Below, piece after piece: positions 31,302 to 40,000 of a stretch of DNA of 48,474 nt. The stretch is from Butyrivibrio sp. INlla16 (lineage in GTDB: Bacteria; Bacillota; Clostridia; Lachnospirales; Lachnospiraceae). Under the pieces are notes generated by a model, which was not told where the DNA came from, did not search any database, and worked only from the letters and a program-made list of their open reading frames with translations. Positions within the stretch are counted from its first letter, which is position 1; each line of letters opens with the position of its first letter. Location of the stretch: contig NZ_FMYB01000034.1 of assembly GCF_900104155.1 (NCBI RefSeq), positions 1 to 48,474 of the forward strand, in the 5' to 3' direction. A program made the position numbers and the translations under genes.

Positions 31302-33782
31302 ATGGAAAAACAAATCACAGAGCATGTCATAAGCAAATTTGATACCGCTTTGGAGCAGGGCTGGGTAGAAGTATACTTCCAGCCTGTTATTCGTGCGCTC
31401 ACGGGAAGGCTCTGTGGTATGGAGGCTCTGGCGAGATGGAATGATCCACACTGGGGAATGCTTGCTCCCTTCAGGTTTATAAAGCCATTGGAGGACAATA
31501 AACTCATCTACAAGCTGGACGCCTATGTGGTGAGGGAAGTCTGTAGGATATTGAGCGAACGTATTGCAAACAAGTTGCCGGTGGTTCCTGTTTCCATCAA
31601 CTTTTCACGCCTGGATTTTGTGATGTGTGACATGTTCGAGTCTGTGGAAAATGCGATTAAGGATTATGACATTCCCAGAGATTATATTCATATTGAGATA
31701 ACAGAGAGCGTATTCGTATCGGATGAGGGCTCCCTTCATGATGTCATAGATAAGTTCAGAAAAGTGGGCTACGAAATCTGGATGGATGACTTCGGAAGTG
31801 GATACTCTTCGCTTAACCTCCTGAAGGACTACGATTTTGACATGCTGAAAATCGATATGAACTTCCTTACATCTTTTACCGAGAAATCCAAGGCGATTCT
31901 GCGCTCGACTGTGGCTATGGCCAAAGACATAGGAATTAAAACGCTGGCAGAGGGCGTTGAGACAAAGGAACAGTTCGAATTTCTCAGAAACATCGGCTGT
32001 GAACAGATCCAGGGCTACTATTTCGGAAAGCCAAGACCTATAGATGATACATTGACACTCCTCGGAGAAATGGACATTAAGATTGAAAGACGTGAGTGGA
32101 GACATTTCTATGAAGTTGCCGGCATCCATGTAAAGGATACGGATATTCCGCTTGAAATAATCGAGGATGACGGAGAGACTTTCCATACTTTGTTTGTGAA
32201 TAAAGCTTATTTGGAACAGGTATTTCATGACTTTGAGGGCGAAACGACTCCCGAGGAAATTGACAGAAAACTATATTCACCGGGCACACCGCTTCTTGAA
32301 AAATACAGGGAGTTCGCAAATACCATAGAGAAAAGCTCAAATATTGAGACTTTTTATTACACAGATAACGGATACTATCTGCGATTCAGGGCTAAGTGCC
32401 TTGCATCGCATAACGGACATCATATTATAAAAGGCTCGATTATAAATATAACGCTTGACCAGAATACCAGCGAGAGAGACAGACTCGACAGCAAGATCAG
32501 GGAACTGAATCGTCTGTTTGAGGTGGTTGATCTGGTAAATATCGAGACCAATATTATAGCACCTCTGCTGGGGAGATTTAAGTATCTTGACAGTGCCACC
32601 TATGTTTATTCCGACCTGAAAAAGGCTATCAGTATTTTTGTAGAGTCGGTTATTTACGCTCCCGAGAGGCAGGATTTCATGAAATTTATGGAAATTGAGA
32701 CCTTAAGGGAGAGGGTGGAGAGCAGCAAAAAGGGATACATTGAGAAAATATTCAGAATTAAACAGCCTGATGGAGCCTTCAAGAGGAAAAATGTGATCAT
32801 CATGATGGTTCCGGGAGCCGGAGGAAATGAGTTCCTTATCTGTTATAAGACCGTACCTGATGAGATATCCAAGATACTGGATGGTCTCACGGCTTCCGCG
32901 CGTTCACTTGTCGATAAGTATCTTGCTGACAGCGGAGCAATAACATACTCCGAGCTCTGGGAAAATATGATATGGGATTCTTCCATCAAGTTTTTCTGGA
33001 AGGACAAAAACAGGAGATTCCTTGGTGCGAGTCAGTCATTCCTCGATTTTTACGGACTTGGTTCTGTTGAAGCGATTGTCGGAAAAACAGATGAGGACAT
33101 GCAATGGCATGTTGATGATGATCCTTATATGAACGACGAGTTTGATGTTCTGGAAAACGGCGCGAAGGTGATTGACGTTCAGGGACAGTGTATTGTCTCC
33201 GGTGTTGTGCATGAGATTACCTGTCAAAAGATGCCGATATACAGAAACGGTGAGATAGTAGGTCTGGTGGGCTTTTTCCAGGATAGGGATGAGGAGCTCT
33301 ACAGACTTGAAAAGATTGCCATTCCTTCAAATGTGGACAGCGTAACCGGACTTATGAATGCGAAAGGTATTTTCATAAGTACGACGGAGTATGCCGTTCA
33401 ACATGCGGATAAGGGTAAAAACTACGGACTAATCCTTCTTAGAAACACAAAGTATCAGCGAATACTGTCAACCTATGGCCAGGATGTATCTAATAAGCTT
33501 CTCTTTGAGATGGGACGGAAGATCGTTGAAGTTACCGGACAGACCTGCGCTGTTGCAAGGACGAAGGAGAGCTACTTCGCGATACTAACTTACGTAAAGA
33601 CCAGGGAAGCACTGGAGTATCTTGCCGGTGAAGTGAAGAAAAACGTTGAGGGAATCAATGTTGTCGACGGCAATAACGTCACCGTTATGGTCAGTGTGGG
33701 CATGGCTCTTAGAAGTGATGAGGGCGTCACGGACGAGAACATATATATCAAAGCACTTGAGGAGTGCGACGGAAATCTCTGA
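31302..33782 (+). CDS. EAL phosphodiesterase with PAS and degenerate GGDEF domains
   Basis: The 826-residue cytoplasmic protein starts directly with an EAL domain: GMEALARW (Glu41), SINFSRLDF, HIEITES, WMDDFGSGYSS, MLKIDMNF, AEGVET and QGYYFGKP. All catalytic metal-binding positions appear present. The middle holds PAS-like segments, the clearest at KFFWKDKNRRFLGASQSFLDFYG to VGLVGFFQD (about 565-665). The C-terminal cyclase-like domain begins SVTGLMNAKG but has VARTKESYFAIL instead of the GGDEF signature, so it is probably regulatory. It should degrade cyclic-di-GMP. No ribosome site is visible before ATG 31302, and A/T-rich TAAAATATTATC precedes it, so initiation may be weak or leaderless. 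Confidence 0.9.
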   Translation: MEKQITEHVISKFDTALEQGWVEVYFQPVIRALTGRLCGMEALARWNDPHWGMLAPFRFIKPLEDNKLIYKLDAYVVREVCRILSERIANKLPVVPVSINFSRLDFVMCDMFESVENAIKDYDIPRDYIHIEITESVFVSDEGSLHDVIDKFRKVGYEIWMDDFGSGYSSLNLLKDYDFDMLKIDMNFLTSFTEKSKAILRSTVAMAKDIGIKTLAEGVETKEQFEFLRNIGCEQIQGYYFGKPRPIDDTLTLLGEMDIKIERREWRHFYEVAGIHVKDTDIPLEIIEDDGETFHTLFVNKAYLEQVFHDFEGETTPEEIDRKLYSPGTPLLEKYREFANTIEKSSNIETFYYTDNGYYLRFRAKCLASHNGHHIIKGSIINITLDQNTSERDRLDSKIRELNRLFEVVDLVNIETNIIAPLLGRFKYLDSATYVYSDLKKAISIFVESVIYAPERQDFMKFMEIETLRERVESSKKGYIEKIFRIKQPDGAFKRKNVIIMMVPGAGGNEFLICYKTVPDEISKILDGLTASARSLVDKYLADSGAITYSELWENMIWDSSIKFFWKDKNRRFLGASQSFLDFYGLGSVEAIVGKTDEDMQWHVDDDPYMNDEFDVLENGAKVIDVQGQCIVSGVVHEITCQKMPIYRNGEIVGLVGFFQDRDEELYRLEKIAIPSNVDSVTGLMNAKGIFISTTEYAVQHADKGKNYGLILLRNTKYQRILSTYGQDVSNKLLFEMGRKIVEVTGQTCAVARTKESYFAILTYVKTREALEYLAGEVKKNVEGINVVDGNNVTVMVSVGMALRSDEGVTDENIYIKALEECDGNL

Positions 33783-33823
33783 CAGGGGAGGCATTTTTTG
33801 ATATAGTATAAGAAGCATTTAAA

Positions 33824-33839
33824 GCCTTCCCCTTGGGGG
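33824..33839 (+). repeat. Partial duplicate of the repeat 5' end
   Basis: GCCTTCCCCTTGGGGG-like sequence at 33824-33839 repeats the first hairpin of copy C, which starts 31 bases later. It looks like a truncated extra copy in tandem. Confidence 0.6.
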
Positions 33840-33854
33840 AATGGAAATATTAAA

Positions 33855-33950
33855 GCCTTCCCCTTGGGGGCGCTCGACGTCTAGGGGACGTCGGTCCAGC
33901 GCGGACCGGAGCGGAGCGTAGACAGGTGGCACGAAGTGCCGGATGAGGGG
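33855..33950 (+). repeat. Dispersed GC-rich hairpin repeat, copy C (long form)
   Basis: 96 bp from GCCTTCC to GGATGAGGGG, closely matching copy B with scattered substitutions, some of which disrupt pairing (GACGTCTAGG in place of GACGTCCGGG). It lies between the EAL gene and the propeller-SBP gene. Confidence 0.85.
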
Positions 33951-34004
33951 CCCGCCACTTCAATATATTACAACATATGAATTACTAACTTTGGAGGAAA
34001 CGGT

Positions 34005-36386
34005 ATGAATAAGTATGCTATACGACGGGGTATCGCCATAGGCATGGTATGCTCTATGGCTTTTTTATGTGCCTGCGGCAAAAAGAAGGAGGAAGTTTCG
34101 GGGGACACTGTGCAGACTAAGGCGCAGATCGACAAGGACCATATTTTCACCATGGATGATATTGAACTTCCTATGGAGGGTGACTACGGCGTAAACAAAT
34201 GCTGCACCACAAAAGACGGATTATATGTGCTTGCAACCACATACGGAGAAGAATCGGAGACAAACAAACTTTTCAAGGTGTCCTTCGAGACCGGTGAGGC
34301 TGAAGAAATCGAGATCAGTGATGATGACAATTCCTACTTCGACAACATGACCTGTGATGAAGATGGGAACATCTATATTATTAAGAGCATCTGGAATGAT
34401 GAAGAAGAGGAGGAGTCACAGGATGAGGAGGCTTCTGCCGGCGCAGTTTTGGCTGAATCCGAGAGCGAAGACATTGAGATGAACCCAAATGATGTGGCTT
34501 CAGAAACTACTGTGTTTGCGGAAGAGGAAGCATCCTCCGACTACCATCTTGTTAAGCTGTCACCTGCAGGCGAGGTCCTTTTTGATGTCGAGCTTCTGGA
34601 GGAAGATTTAAAAGAATATGTTCAGTCCTTAGTCTTTGTTAAGGGCAAGGGCGTCATGACCTGCTGCAACGGTAATATTTCGCTCTATGATATGAAAACC
34701 GGTGAGGGAAAGCATATCACAACAAGAGATAAGAACGACGACTATTATTACGGCAGTCTCTTTGCATCAAAAGACGGCACTGTCTATCTCTCGGAGGATG
34801 AGTGGGACGATAATAGCAGAAGCATCCTGAATAAATATAATCCGCAGACCGGGACTTTTGATAAGGATGTATCACTTCCCGACAATATTTATGCATCCAG
34901 TCTGTATGCCGGAAATTCTTATGATTTTTATACCTCGGATCGCGGTAACATCGAGGCATTCAATCTTGGCGATGAAAAGACAACGCTCATTTGCGATTTT
35001 ACTGCCTCGGATATAATGACAGAATACATCAGTTATATCGCTGAAGCCGGTGAGGGAAAGCTCTTTGTGATAAATAGTACTGATTACGGCTATGGCAAAC
35101 TCGCCTGCATGAACAAGGTAGAGCCTTCCGAAGTAACTGACAAAGAGATTCTTACGATCGGAACAACTTTTGTGCCTGAAGCAGTCAGAAAACAGGTTGT
35201 ACAATTCAATAAGTCTAACGACAAGTATAAGATTAAAATTGTTGATTACACAGAGGATGATACAGAGGACGATGCAGAAGCTTACAGTGACACCGTAAAG
35301 AAAATCGGTCTGGCACTCACTCAGGGTCAGGGACCTGATATGCTGGTATTAGATTACAACATGCCTATCGAAAGCTACGCTGAGAAGGGCGCACTCGAGC
35401 CGCTCGATCCTTATTTCGAGGCAGATCAGGATGTAAACACTTCTGATTTCCTTCAGAATATTCTTGATGCGACCAGGATAAAAGGCAAGATGTACAGCGT
35501 AATTCCTTCATTTTACGTTGATACCTGCGTTGCTTCAAAAAAGAAAGCGGGGAATGACGGAGTAACGCTTAAGAACTACACAGATGTATGTAAGAATAAT
35601 GGGATTGATCCCAAGCTCGGAATGGGCTCTATGAACAGAGCATCAGCCGCCGAGCTCTATTCCACAGTCGGCAGTACCTTTGTTGATTATGAAAACGGCA
35701 CCTGTAATTTCAACACGCCCGAATTCATAGATCTTCTTAATCTTGTAAAGCAGCTTCCCGAAGACATGGAGGAGACGGGCTACGACTACGAGGACTTTGA
35801 CTCATTCTACAGAGAGAATAAGTCACTTCTTTTTGAGTATTATATAAGTTCCTTTGATGATTATCAGGTTTTGAAAAAGGGATACTTTGGGGAAGATATT
35901 GTATTTAACGGTTTTCCCACAACTGACGGAGGTGAATCCTTCATCTCCACAAATCTTCAGATTGCTATGAACAGTGACTGCAAACATAAGGATGTAGCCT
36001 GGGAGTTCATGAAGTCATTTTTATCGGATGAATATCAGAAGAAGATTGAGTGGGGATTCCCTTCAAGGGAAGATGCTCTCGAGGCACTTGCGGCCAAGGC
36101 TCAGGAGAAACCTTATTATATCGATGCGCAGGGCAAAAAGCAGGAGACGTCCCATTTTTGGAGCGTAGGTGATACAGAGGTGGAGATTACCGAGCTTTCA
36201 AAGGAAGAGACACAGGAGCTGGTGGACTTCATCAAATCGGTAACAAGGACGATGATCTACGAGGATACCGTAAACAACATTATCTCTGAGGAGGCAGGAG
36301 CCTTCTACGAAGGTCAGAAGACCGCCGAGGAAGTTGCAGATGTTATCCAGAGCAGGGTTCAGCTATATTTGAGTGAGAATATGTAA
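34005..36386 (+). CDS. Family 1 substrate-binding lipoprotein with N-terminal propeller-like domain
   Basis: The 793-residue lipoprotein has signal IAIGMVCSMAFLCAC (lipid Cys24). Residues about 45-375 show repeated short strands with DGxxY/F patterns (TTKDGLYVLATT, CDEDGNIYIIKS, SKDGTVYLSEDE), suggesting a beta-propeller. An acidic low-complexity insertion lies near residue 130-165. From about 380 (KEILTIGTTFVPEAVRKQVVQFNKSN) it follows the sugar-type family 1 binding fold, ending at RVQLYLSENM. No permease or ATPase gene is adjacent, so the partner is elsewhere or the protein is sensory. GGAGGAAAC precedes ATG 34005, and a strong shared terminator follows. Confidence 0.83.
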   Translation: MNKYAIRRGIAIGMVCSMAFLCACGKKKEEVSGDTVQTKAQIDKDHIFTMDDIELPMEGDYGVNKCCTTKDGLYVLATTYGEESETNKLFKVSFETGEAEEIEISDDDNSYFDNMTCDEDGNIYIIKSIWNDEEEEESQDEEASAGAVLAESESEDIEMNPNDVASETTVFAEEEASSDYHLVKLSPAGEVLFDVELLEEDLKEYVQSLVFVKGKGVMTCCNGNISLYDMKTGEGKHITTRDKNDDYYYGSLFASKDGTVYLSEDEWDDNSRSILNKYNPQTGTFDKDVSLPDNIYASSLYAGNSYDFYTSDRGNIEAFNLGDEKTTLICDFTASDIMTEYISYIAEAGEGKLFVINSTDYGYGKLACMNKVEPSEVTDKEILTIGTTFVPEAVRKQVVQFNKSNDKYKIKIVDYTEDDTEDDAEAYSDTVKKIGLALTQGQGPDMLVLDYNMPIESYAEKGALEPLDPYFEADQDVNTSDFLQNILDATRIKGKMYSVIPSFYVDTCVASKKKAGNDGVTLKNYTDVCKNNGIDPKLGMGSMNRASAAELYSTVGSTFVDYENGTCNFNTPEFIDLLNLVKQLPEDMEETGYDYEDFDSFYRENKSLLFEYYISSFDDYQVLKKGYFGEDIVFNGFPTTDGGESFISTNLQIAMNSDCKHKDVAWEFMKSFLSDEYQKKIEWGFPSREDALEALAAKAQEKPYYIDAQGKKQETSHFWSVGDTEVEITELSKEETQELVDFIKSVTRTMIYEDTVNNIISEEAGAFYEGQKTAEEVADVIQSRVQLYLSENM

Positions 36387-36416
36387 AAAAAATAGCGCCA
36401 CCCGGCGCTATTTTTT
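36385..36416. terminator. Bidirectional terminator between convergent genes
   Basis: AAAAAATAGCGCC and GGCGCTATTTTTT form a symmetrical hairpin with an ACCC loop. It serves the SBP gene on the plus strand and the DegV gene on the minus strand, whose stop is at 36415-36417. Confidence 0.92.
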
Positions 36417-37305
36417 ATTGTTTAAACCGACAGTCCTCGTCACCCATGAAGAAGAGTGCTACGGTTCCGGGACCGACGTGGGTGCCGGTTACGGGCTCGT
36501 ACATTACGGAGAGAATCTCCTTCGGAGGATTGTTTTTATTAAGAAGCTCTATCAGGTAAGCAGTGTCGGCGTCGTTGTCTGCGTGGGCTATGCACACCGT
36601 CTGTGAGCCGGCATCCTTGACAATTCTATCGTAGACTTCTGCCATTGCCTGGATTGCTTTTTTGTTTCCGCGAACCTTATCAAAATTGATGATCTTACCG
36701 AATTCATTGCCGCGAAGGATGGGCTTGATGTTAAGCACGGTTCCTATGATCATTGCTGCATTGGAAAGACGACCTGTTCTCTGGAGATGACGAAGGGAAT
36801 CCACCGTGAAAATCTGATAGACGCACTTTGAGTCGTAGGTCAGCTTTTCATAAGCTTCATCTATTGAAAGGCCCTGCTTTCTGTACTCTATAGCCTTCAT
36901 AACAACTATTCCCTCAGCCAGTGATGCGGCCTTGGTGTCAAGCATATAGAACTTTCTGTCCGGGAATTCCTCTTCCAGCATATCCTTTGCGATAAGCGAA
37001 GTGTTGTAAGCGCCGCTGATTCCGGATGACATTGCGACGTAGAGGCAGTCATAGCCTTCCTTGGCATATTCAGACATTATATCGTAGTAGTACTGCGGTG
37101 AGGGCTGGGTAGTGTTGCAAAGGAGGCCGTTTTTAATACTCTCGTAGTAGCCCTTACCATCAAAATTCTCTATATCAAAGCACTGACGGATGTCATCCTC
37201 GTTGTCCTTCGGATAGTATGAAAAAGGAACCTGCTTGATATCCTCAGGCTCAAGGATCCGCAAAGGAAGGTTGCAGGATGTATCCGTAACTATTTTAAAA
37301 CTCAC
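36415..37305 (-). CDS. DegV-family fatty-acid-binding protein
   Basis: About 296 residues. FKIVTDTSCNLP at the start, CLYVAMSSGISGAYNTS in the middle and HLQRTGRLSNAAMIIGTVLNIKPIL later are the standard DegV segments that bind a fatty-acid carboxylate. DegV (FakB-type) proteins present fatty acids to the FakA kinase for phospholipid synthesis. No fakA is in this window. Start: GTG at 37305-37303 follows GGGAGGA on the minus strand. A longer frame beginning at 37362 would put this ribosome site inside the gene and is rejected. Divergent from the GT4 gene, sharing a 175-base control region. Confidence 0.9.
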   Translation of the reverse strand: MSFKIVTDTSCNLPLRILEPEDIKQVPFSYYPKDNEDDIRQCFDIENFDGKGYYESIKNGLLCNTTQPSPQYYYDIMSEYAKEGYDCLYVAMSSGISGAYNTSLIAKDMLEEEFPDRKFYMLDTKAASLAEGIVVMKAIEYRKQGLSIDEAYEKLTYDSKCVYQIFTVDSLRHLQRTGRLSNAAMIIGTVLNIKPILRGNEFGKIINFDKVRGNKKAIQAMAEVYDRIVKDAGSQTVCIAHADNDADTAYLIELLNKNNPPKEILSVMYEPVTGTHVGPGTVALFFMGDEDCRFKQ

Positions 37306-37480
37306 TATATAATCCTCCCAAAAAGTAATACAATATATATTGTCAAAAGGCTGAAAATGCATACAGATTTGTATGCAGGTGGTTTTGACTACTAAATTAT
37401 ATCACATAAATTACGATGAGAATCATTTAGATGAATGTGCCGGAAATTCCGGAATTTTCAATATAAAACAGGAGGGGTGT

Positions 37481-38971
37481 ATGAATATTTGTTTACTCAA
37501 TGACTCGTTTCCGCCCGTTATTGACGGCGTGGCTAACGTGGTCATGAACTACGGAAGAATTTTTACGAATGATATAGGGGCAAAGGTGGTTGTCGGGACT
37601 CCCAGATACCCGGACGCGAGCTACGAGGGATATCCTTACGAGGTTATTCCCTACAGCAGCCTTGATACCACGGACCTTGTGGCAGGCTACCGCACAGGAA
37701 ATCCTCTGGCGATGCGCGAGATTATGAAAATGGCTGAGTTCGGGCCTGACATCATACACACGCACTGTCCTGCGGCTTCCACAATAATGGCGAGGATTCT
37801 GCAGAACGAGACCGGCGCGCCGATCATCTTTACCTATCACACCAAGTTTGATGTCGATATTGCAAGAGCAGTCGGAGAGGGCTTTCTTAAAAATGAGACC
37901 GTGAAGGCTATGGTTAAAAATATATCCGCTTGTGACGAAGTCTGGGTGGTATCCGAAGGCGCGGGAGACAATCTTCGTTCACTCGGATACGAGGGCGAAC
38001 TTCGCGTTATGAATAACGGCGTCGATTTTCCTAAGGGGAGAGTCTCAGAGGATAAGGTAAAAGAGGTGACTTCCGGGTACGATCTTCCCGAGGAACTTCC
38101 GGTATTTCTTTTTGTCGGAAGAATGATGAAGTACAAGGGACTGCCGCTTATCATAGATGCACTCAAAATTCTTAGTGAGAAGAATGTGAATTACCGCATG
38201 GTATTTGTCGGCGGCGGTGCGGATCTTGAAGAGATGCAGGCGAAGGTGACGGAGTACGGAATAACGGACAAGGTTATTTTTACAGGACCTATACACGACA
38301 GAGAGATGCTTCGTGCCTGGAATACCAGAGCAGACCTGTTCCTGTTCCCTTCCGTATACGACACCAACGGAATCGTTGTCAGAGAGGCAGCAGCCTGCGG
38401 ACTTGCCAGCGTGCTAATAAAGGACTCCTGCGCAGCAGAGGGAATCACTCATGCGAGAAACGGATATCTGATCGAGGAGACTGCCGAATCTATGGCTGCA
38501 CTCCTGGAAGAACTGTCCGATAAACATGACACAATGAGAGACGCCGGTCAGCATGCGATGGATGAGATTTATATCTCCTGGGAGGATGCCGTGCACGCAG
38601 CTTATGAGAGATACGGTGTGATCAGGGATATGGTTGCGGACGGAACACTTCCTCGAAGAAAGAAGCAGAGCTCGGATTACATCCTCGAGTCTGCATCTAT
38701 GATAGTCAAGGGAACCGAGCATATCTTTGACATCCCGCGCAACATCTACGGTGGAATGAAGGAGAACTTCGATGACTTCAAGGAAGACTTCAAAGAGAAT
38801 CTAGAGGAGTTCAAGGAGAACCTTCCCGAGGGAGTAAAGGAATTTTCCGAGAACGCTAAGGAACTTGGAGAGAGCGCCAAGAAGGGCGTTAAACAGGGTA
38901 TCAAATACGCCGAGAAGAGCGTCCGTGAGGGCTTCGACCTTAGCATCAACGGCATGAAACTCGACGAATGA
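37481..38971 (+). CDS. GT4 glycosyltransferase with amphipathic C-terminal tail (glycolipid type)
   Basis: About 496 residues. The N-terminal NICLLNDSFPPVIDGVANVV, DIIHTHCPAASTIMA and TYHTKFD, and the C-terminal FVGRMMKYKGLPLII and FPSVYDTNGIVVREAAACG, resemble diacylglycerol glucosyltransferases and related GT4 enzymes. After about residue 405 there is a long charged tail with repeated Phe/Lys/Glu pattern (MKENFDDFKEDFKENLEEF, VKEFSENAKELGESAKKG), likely an extended amphipathic helix lying on the membrane surface. AGGAGGGG precedes ATG 37481; the upstream in-frame extension is noncoding. Beside degV, a lipid role is plausible. A repeat starts four bases after the stop. Confidence 0.87.
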   Translation: MNICLLNDSFPPVIDGVANVVMNYGRIFTNDIGAKVVVGTPRYPDASYEGYPYEVIPYSSLDTTDLVAGYRTGNPLAMREIMKMAEFGPDIIHTHCPAASTIMARILQNETGAPIIFTYHTKFDVDIARAVGEGFLKNETVKAMVKNISACDEVWVVSEGAGDNLRSLGYEGELRVMNNGVDFPKGRVSEDKVKEVTSGYDLPEELPVFLFVGRMMKYKGLPLIIDALKILSEKNVNYRMVFVGGGADLEEMQAKVTEYGITDKVIFTGPIHDREMLRAWNTRADLFLFPSVYDTNGIVVREAAACGLASVLIKDSCAAEGITHARNGYLIEETAESMAALLEELSDKHDTMRDAGQHAMDEIYISWEDAVHAAYERYGVIRDMVADGTLPRRKKQSSDYILESASMIVKGTEHIFDIPRNIYGGMKENFDDFKEDFKENLEEFKENLPEGVKEFSENAKELGESAKKGVKQGIKYAEKSVREGFDLSINGMKLDE

Positions 38972-38975
38972 TAAT

Positions 38976-39022
38976 GCCTTCTCCTTTTGGAGAAGGTGTC
39001 AGCGCAGCTGACGGATGAGGGG
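38976..39022 (+). repeat. Dispersed hairpin repeat, copy D (short form)
   Basis: 47 bp with two perfect hairpins, CCTTCTCC-TTTT-GGAGAAGG and GTCAGC-GCA-GCTGAC, followed by GGATGAGGGG. The GAGGGG end lies five bases before the CDF start codon and probably serves as its ribosome site. Confidence 0.88.
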
Positions 39023-39027
39023 AAAAC

Positions 39028-39906
39028 ATGAAAAATGAAGTACTGGTACGGCAGGAAAAAATTGCACTCATGCTCACTCTTTACAGAATTCCCGGCACAA
39101 TAGCTTCTTTAATTGCAGCTATGGCCAGTGATTACATGGTCCTGTGGATGGAATTCATTGAGAACCTGAGTGTGCTCCTACCGAGCCTTATACTCTTTAT
39201 TATTTCCAAAAAACTTCAAAAAAATCTGAAGTTCAAATTCAATTACGGCACCGGTAAGGTTGAGGCAATTTCCGCACTTAGCTGTGAGATGTTCGACATG
39301 GCAGGTCTTTTCTGTGTGGTGTTCTTTTCAGTAAGAAAACTAATAGAGCGGGAACAGGAGGAGGAATTTCTGGTATTTGCGCTCATAGTCAGCATTATCG
39401 GCGTTCTTATTGATATCTTTGTATTTTTCAGGGAAAAAGAACTCTCCAAGAAGGAGCACAGCAGGATGCTGCACACCGCATACATTGGTGCCCAGAAGGA
39501 GTTTGGATTTGATCTCGTATCAATTCTGACGCTTGCCATAAGCCTTGTTTTCAGCAAGAAATCCTGGATATACTATTTTCCCCCGATCGTCTGCATAATC
39601 ATGGCCATCCCGTTTTCAATAATAATCTACGGCCATATTCGTGAAGCCTTCATGGAACTGGCGGACCTCACTATAGACGAGGAGAGCCAGCTTAAGATAG
39701 TGAAGGTGCTGAACGAATTCTACGATTCCTATGAACTTCTCGGCGACGTAAACAGCAGAGTTAACGGCAAATACAAGCATATAGATATCGGCCTGCATTT
39801 TAGGCCGGATATGACCTATGACGAGGTCAGAACTGTCTCGGAACAGATGAAGCACCGAATCACAGAAGAGATCGGAGACTGCAGAATTAATATAAATGTG
39901 ATGTGA
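39028..39906 (+). CDS. Divergent cation diffusion facilitator (CDF) family protein
   Basis: The 292-residue protein has six predicted membrane helices (about 12-220) and a C-terminal cytoplasmic domain of the CDF ferredoxin-like type (ELADLTIDEESQ, GKYKHIDIGLHFRPDMT, CRININVM). KFNYGTGKVEAISAL corresponds to the conserved GxGRxE segment. The usual intramembrane metal site looks altered: the second helix has MEFIENLS in place of the two aspartates, and the fifth has EFGFDLVS in place of HxxxD. The transported ion, or whether it transports at all, is therefore uncertain. ATG 39028 is served by GAGGGG from repeat copy D. Confidence 0.78.
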   Translation: MKNEVLVRQEKIALMLTLYRIPGTIASLIAAMASDYMVLWMEFIENLSVLLPSLILFIISKKLQKNLKFKFNYGTGKVEAISALSCEMFDMAGLFCVVFFSVRKLIEREQEEEFLVFALIVSIIGVLIDIFVFFREKELSKKEHSRMLHTAYIGAQKEFGFDLVSILTLAISLVFSKKSWIYYFPPIVCIIMAIPFSIIIYGHIREAFMELADLTIDEESQLKIVKVLNEFYDSYELLGDVNSRVNGKYKHIDIGLHFRPDMTYDEVRTVSEQMKHRITEEIGDCRININVM

Positions 39907-40000
39907 AAATACCCCCAAATGGCGGTAGTGGAATTTTTGTGATTTTATTACAATTTAAAGCGTGTTCTTTGAAATAAAATTCCACAAGGGGGAAAAGAGA

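Noticed and set aside
37373..37480. Upstream extension of the GT4 gene
   Set aside because: AGGAGGGG directly precedes ATG 37481, where the conserved N-terminal strand begins.
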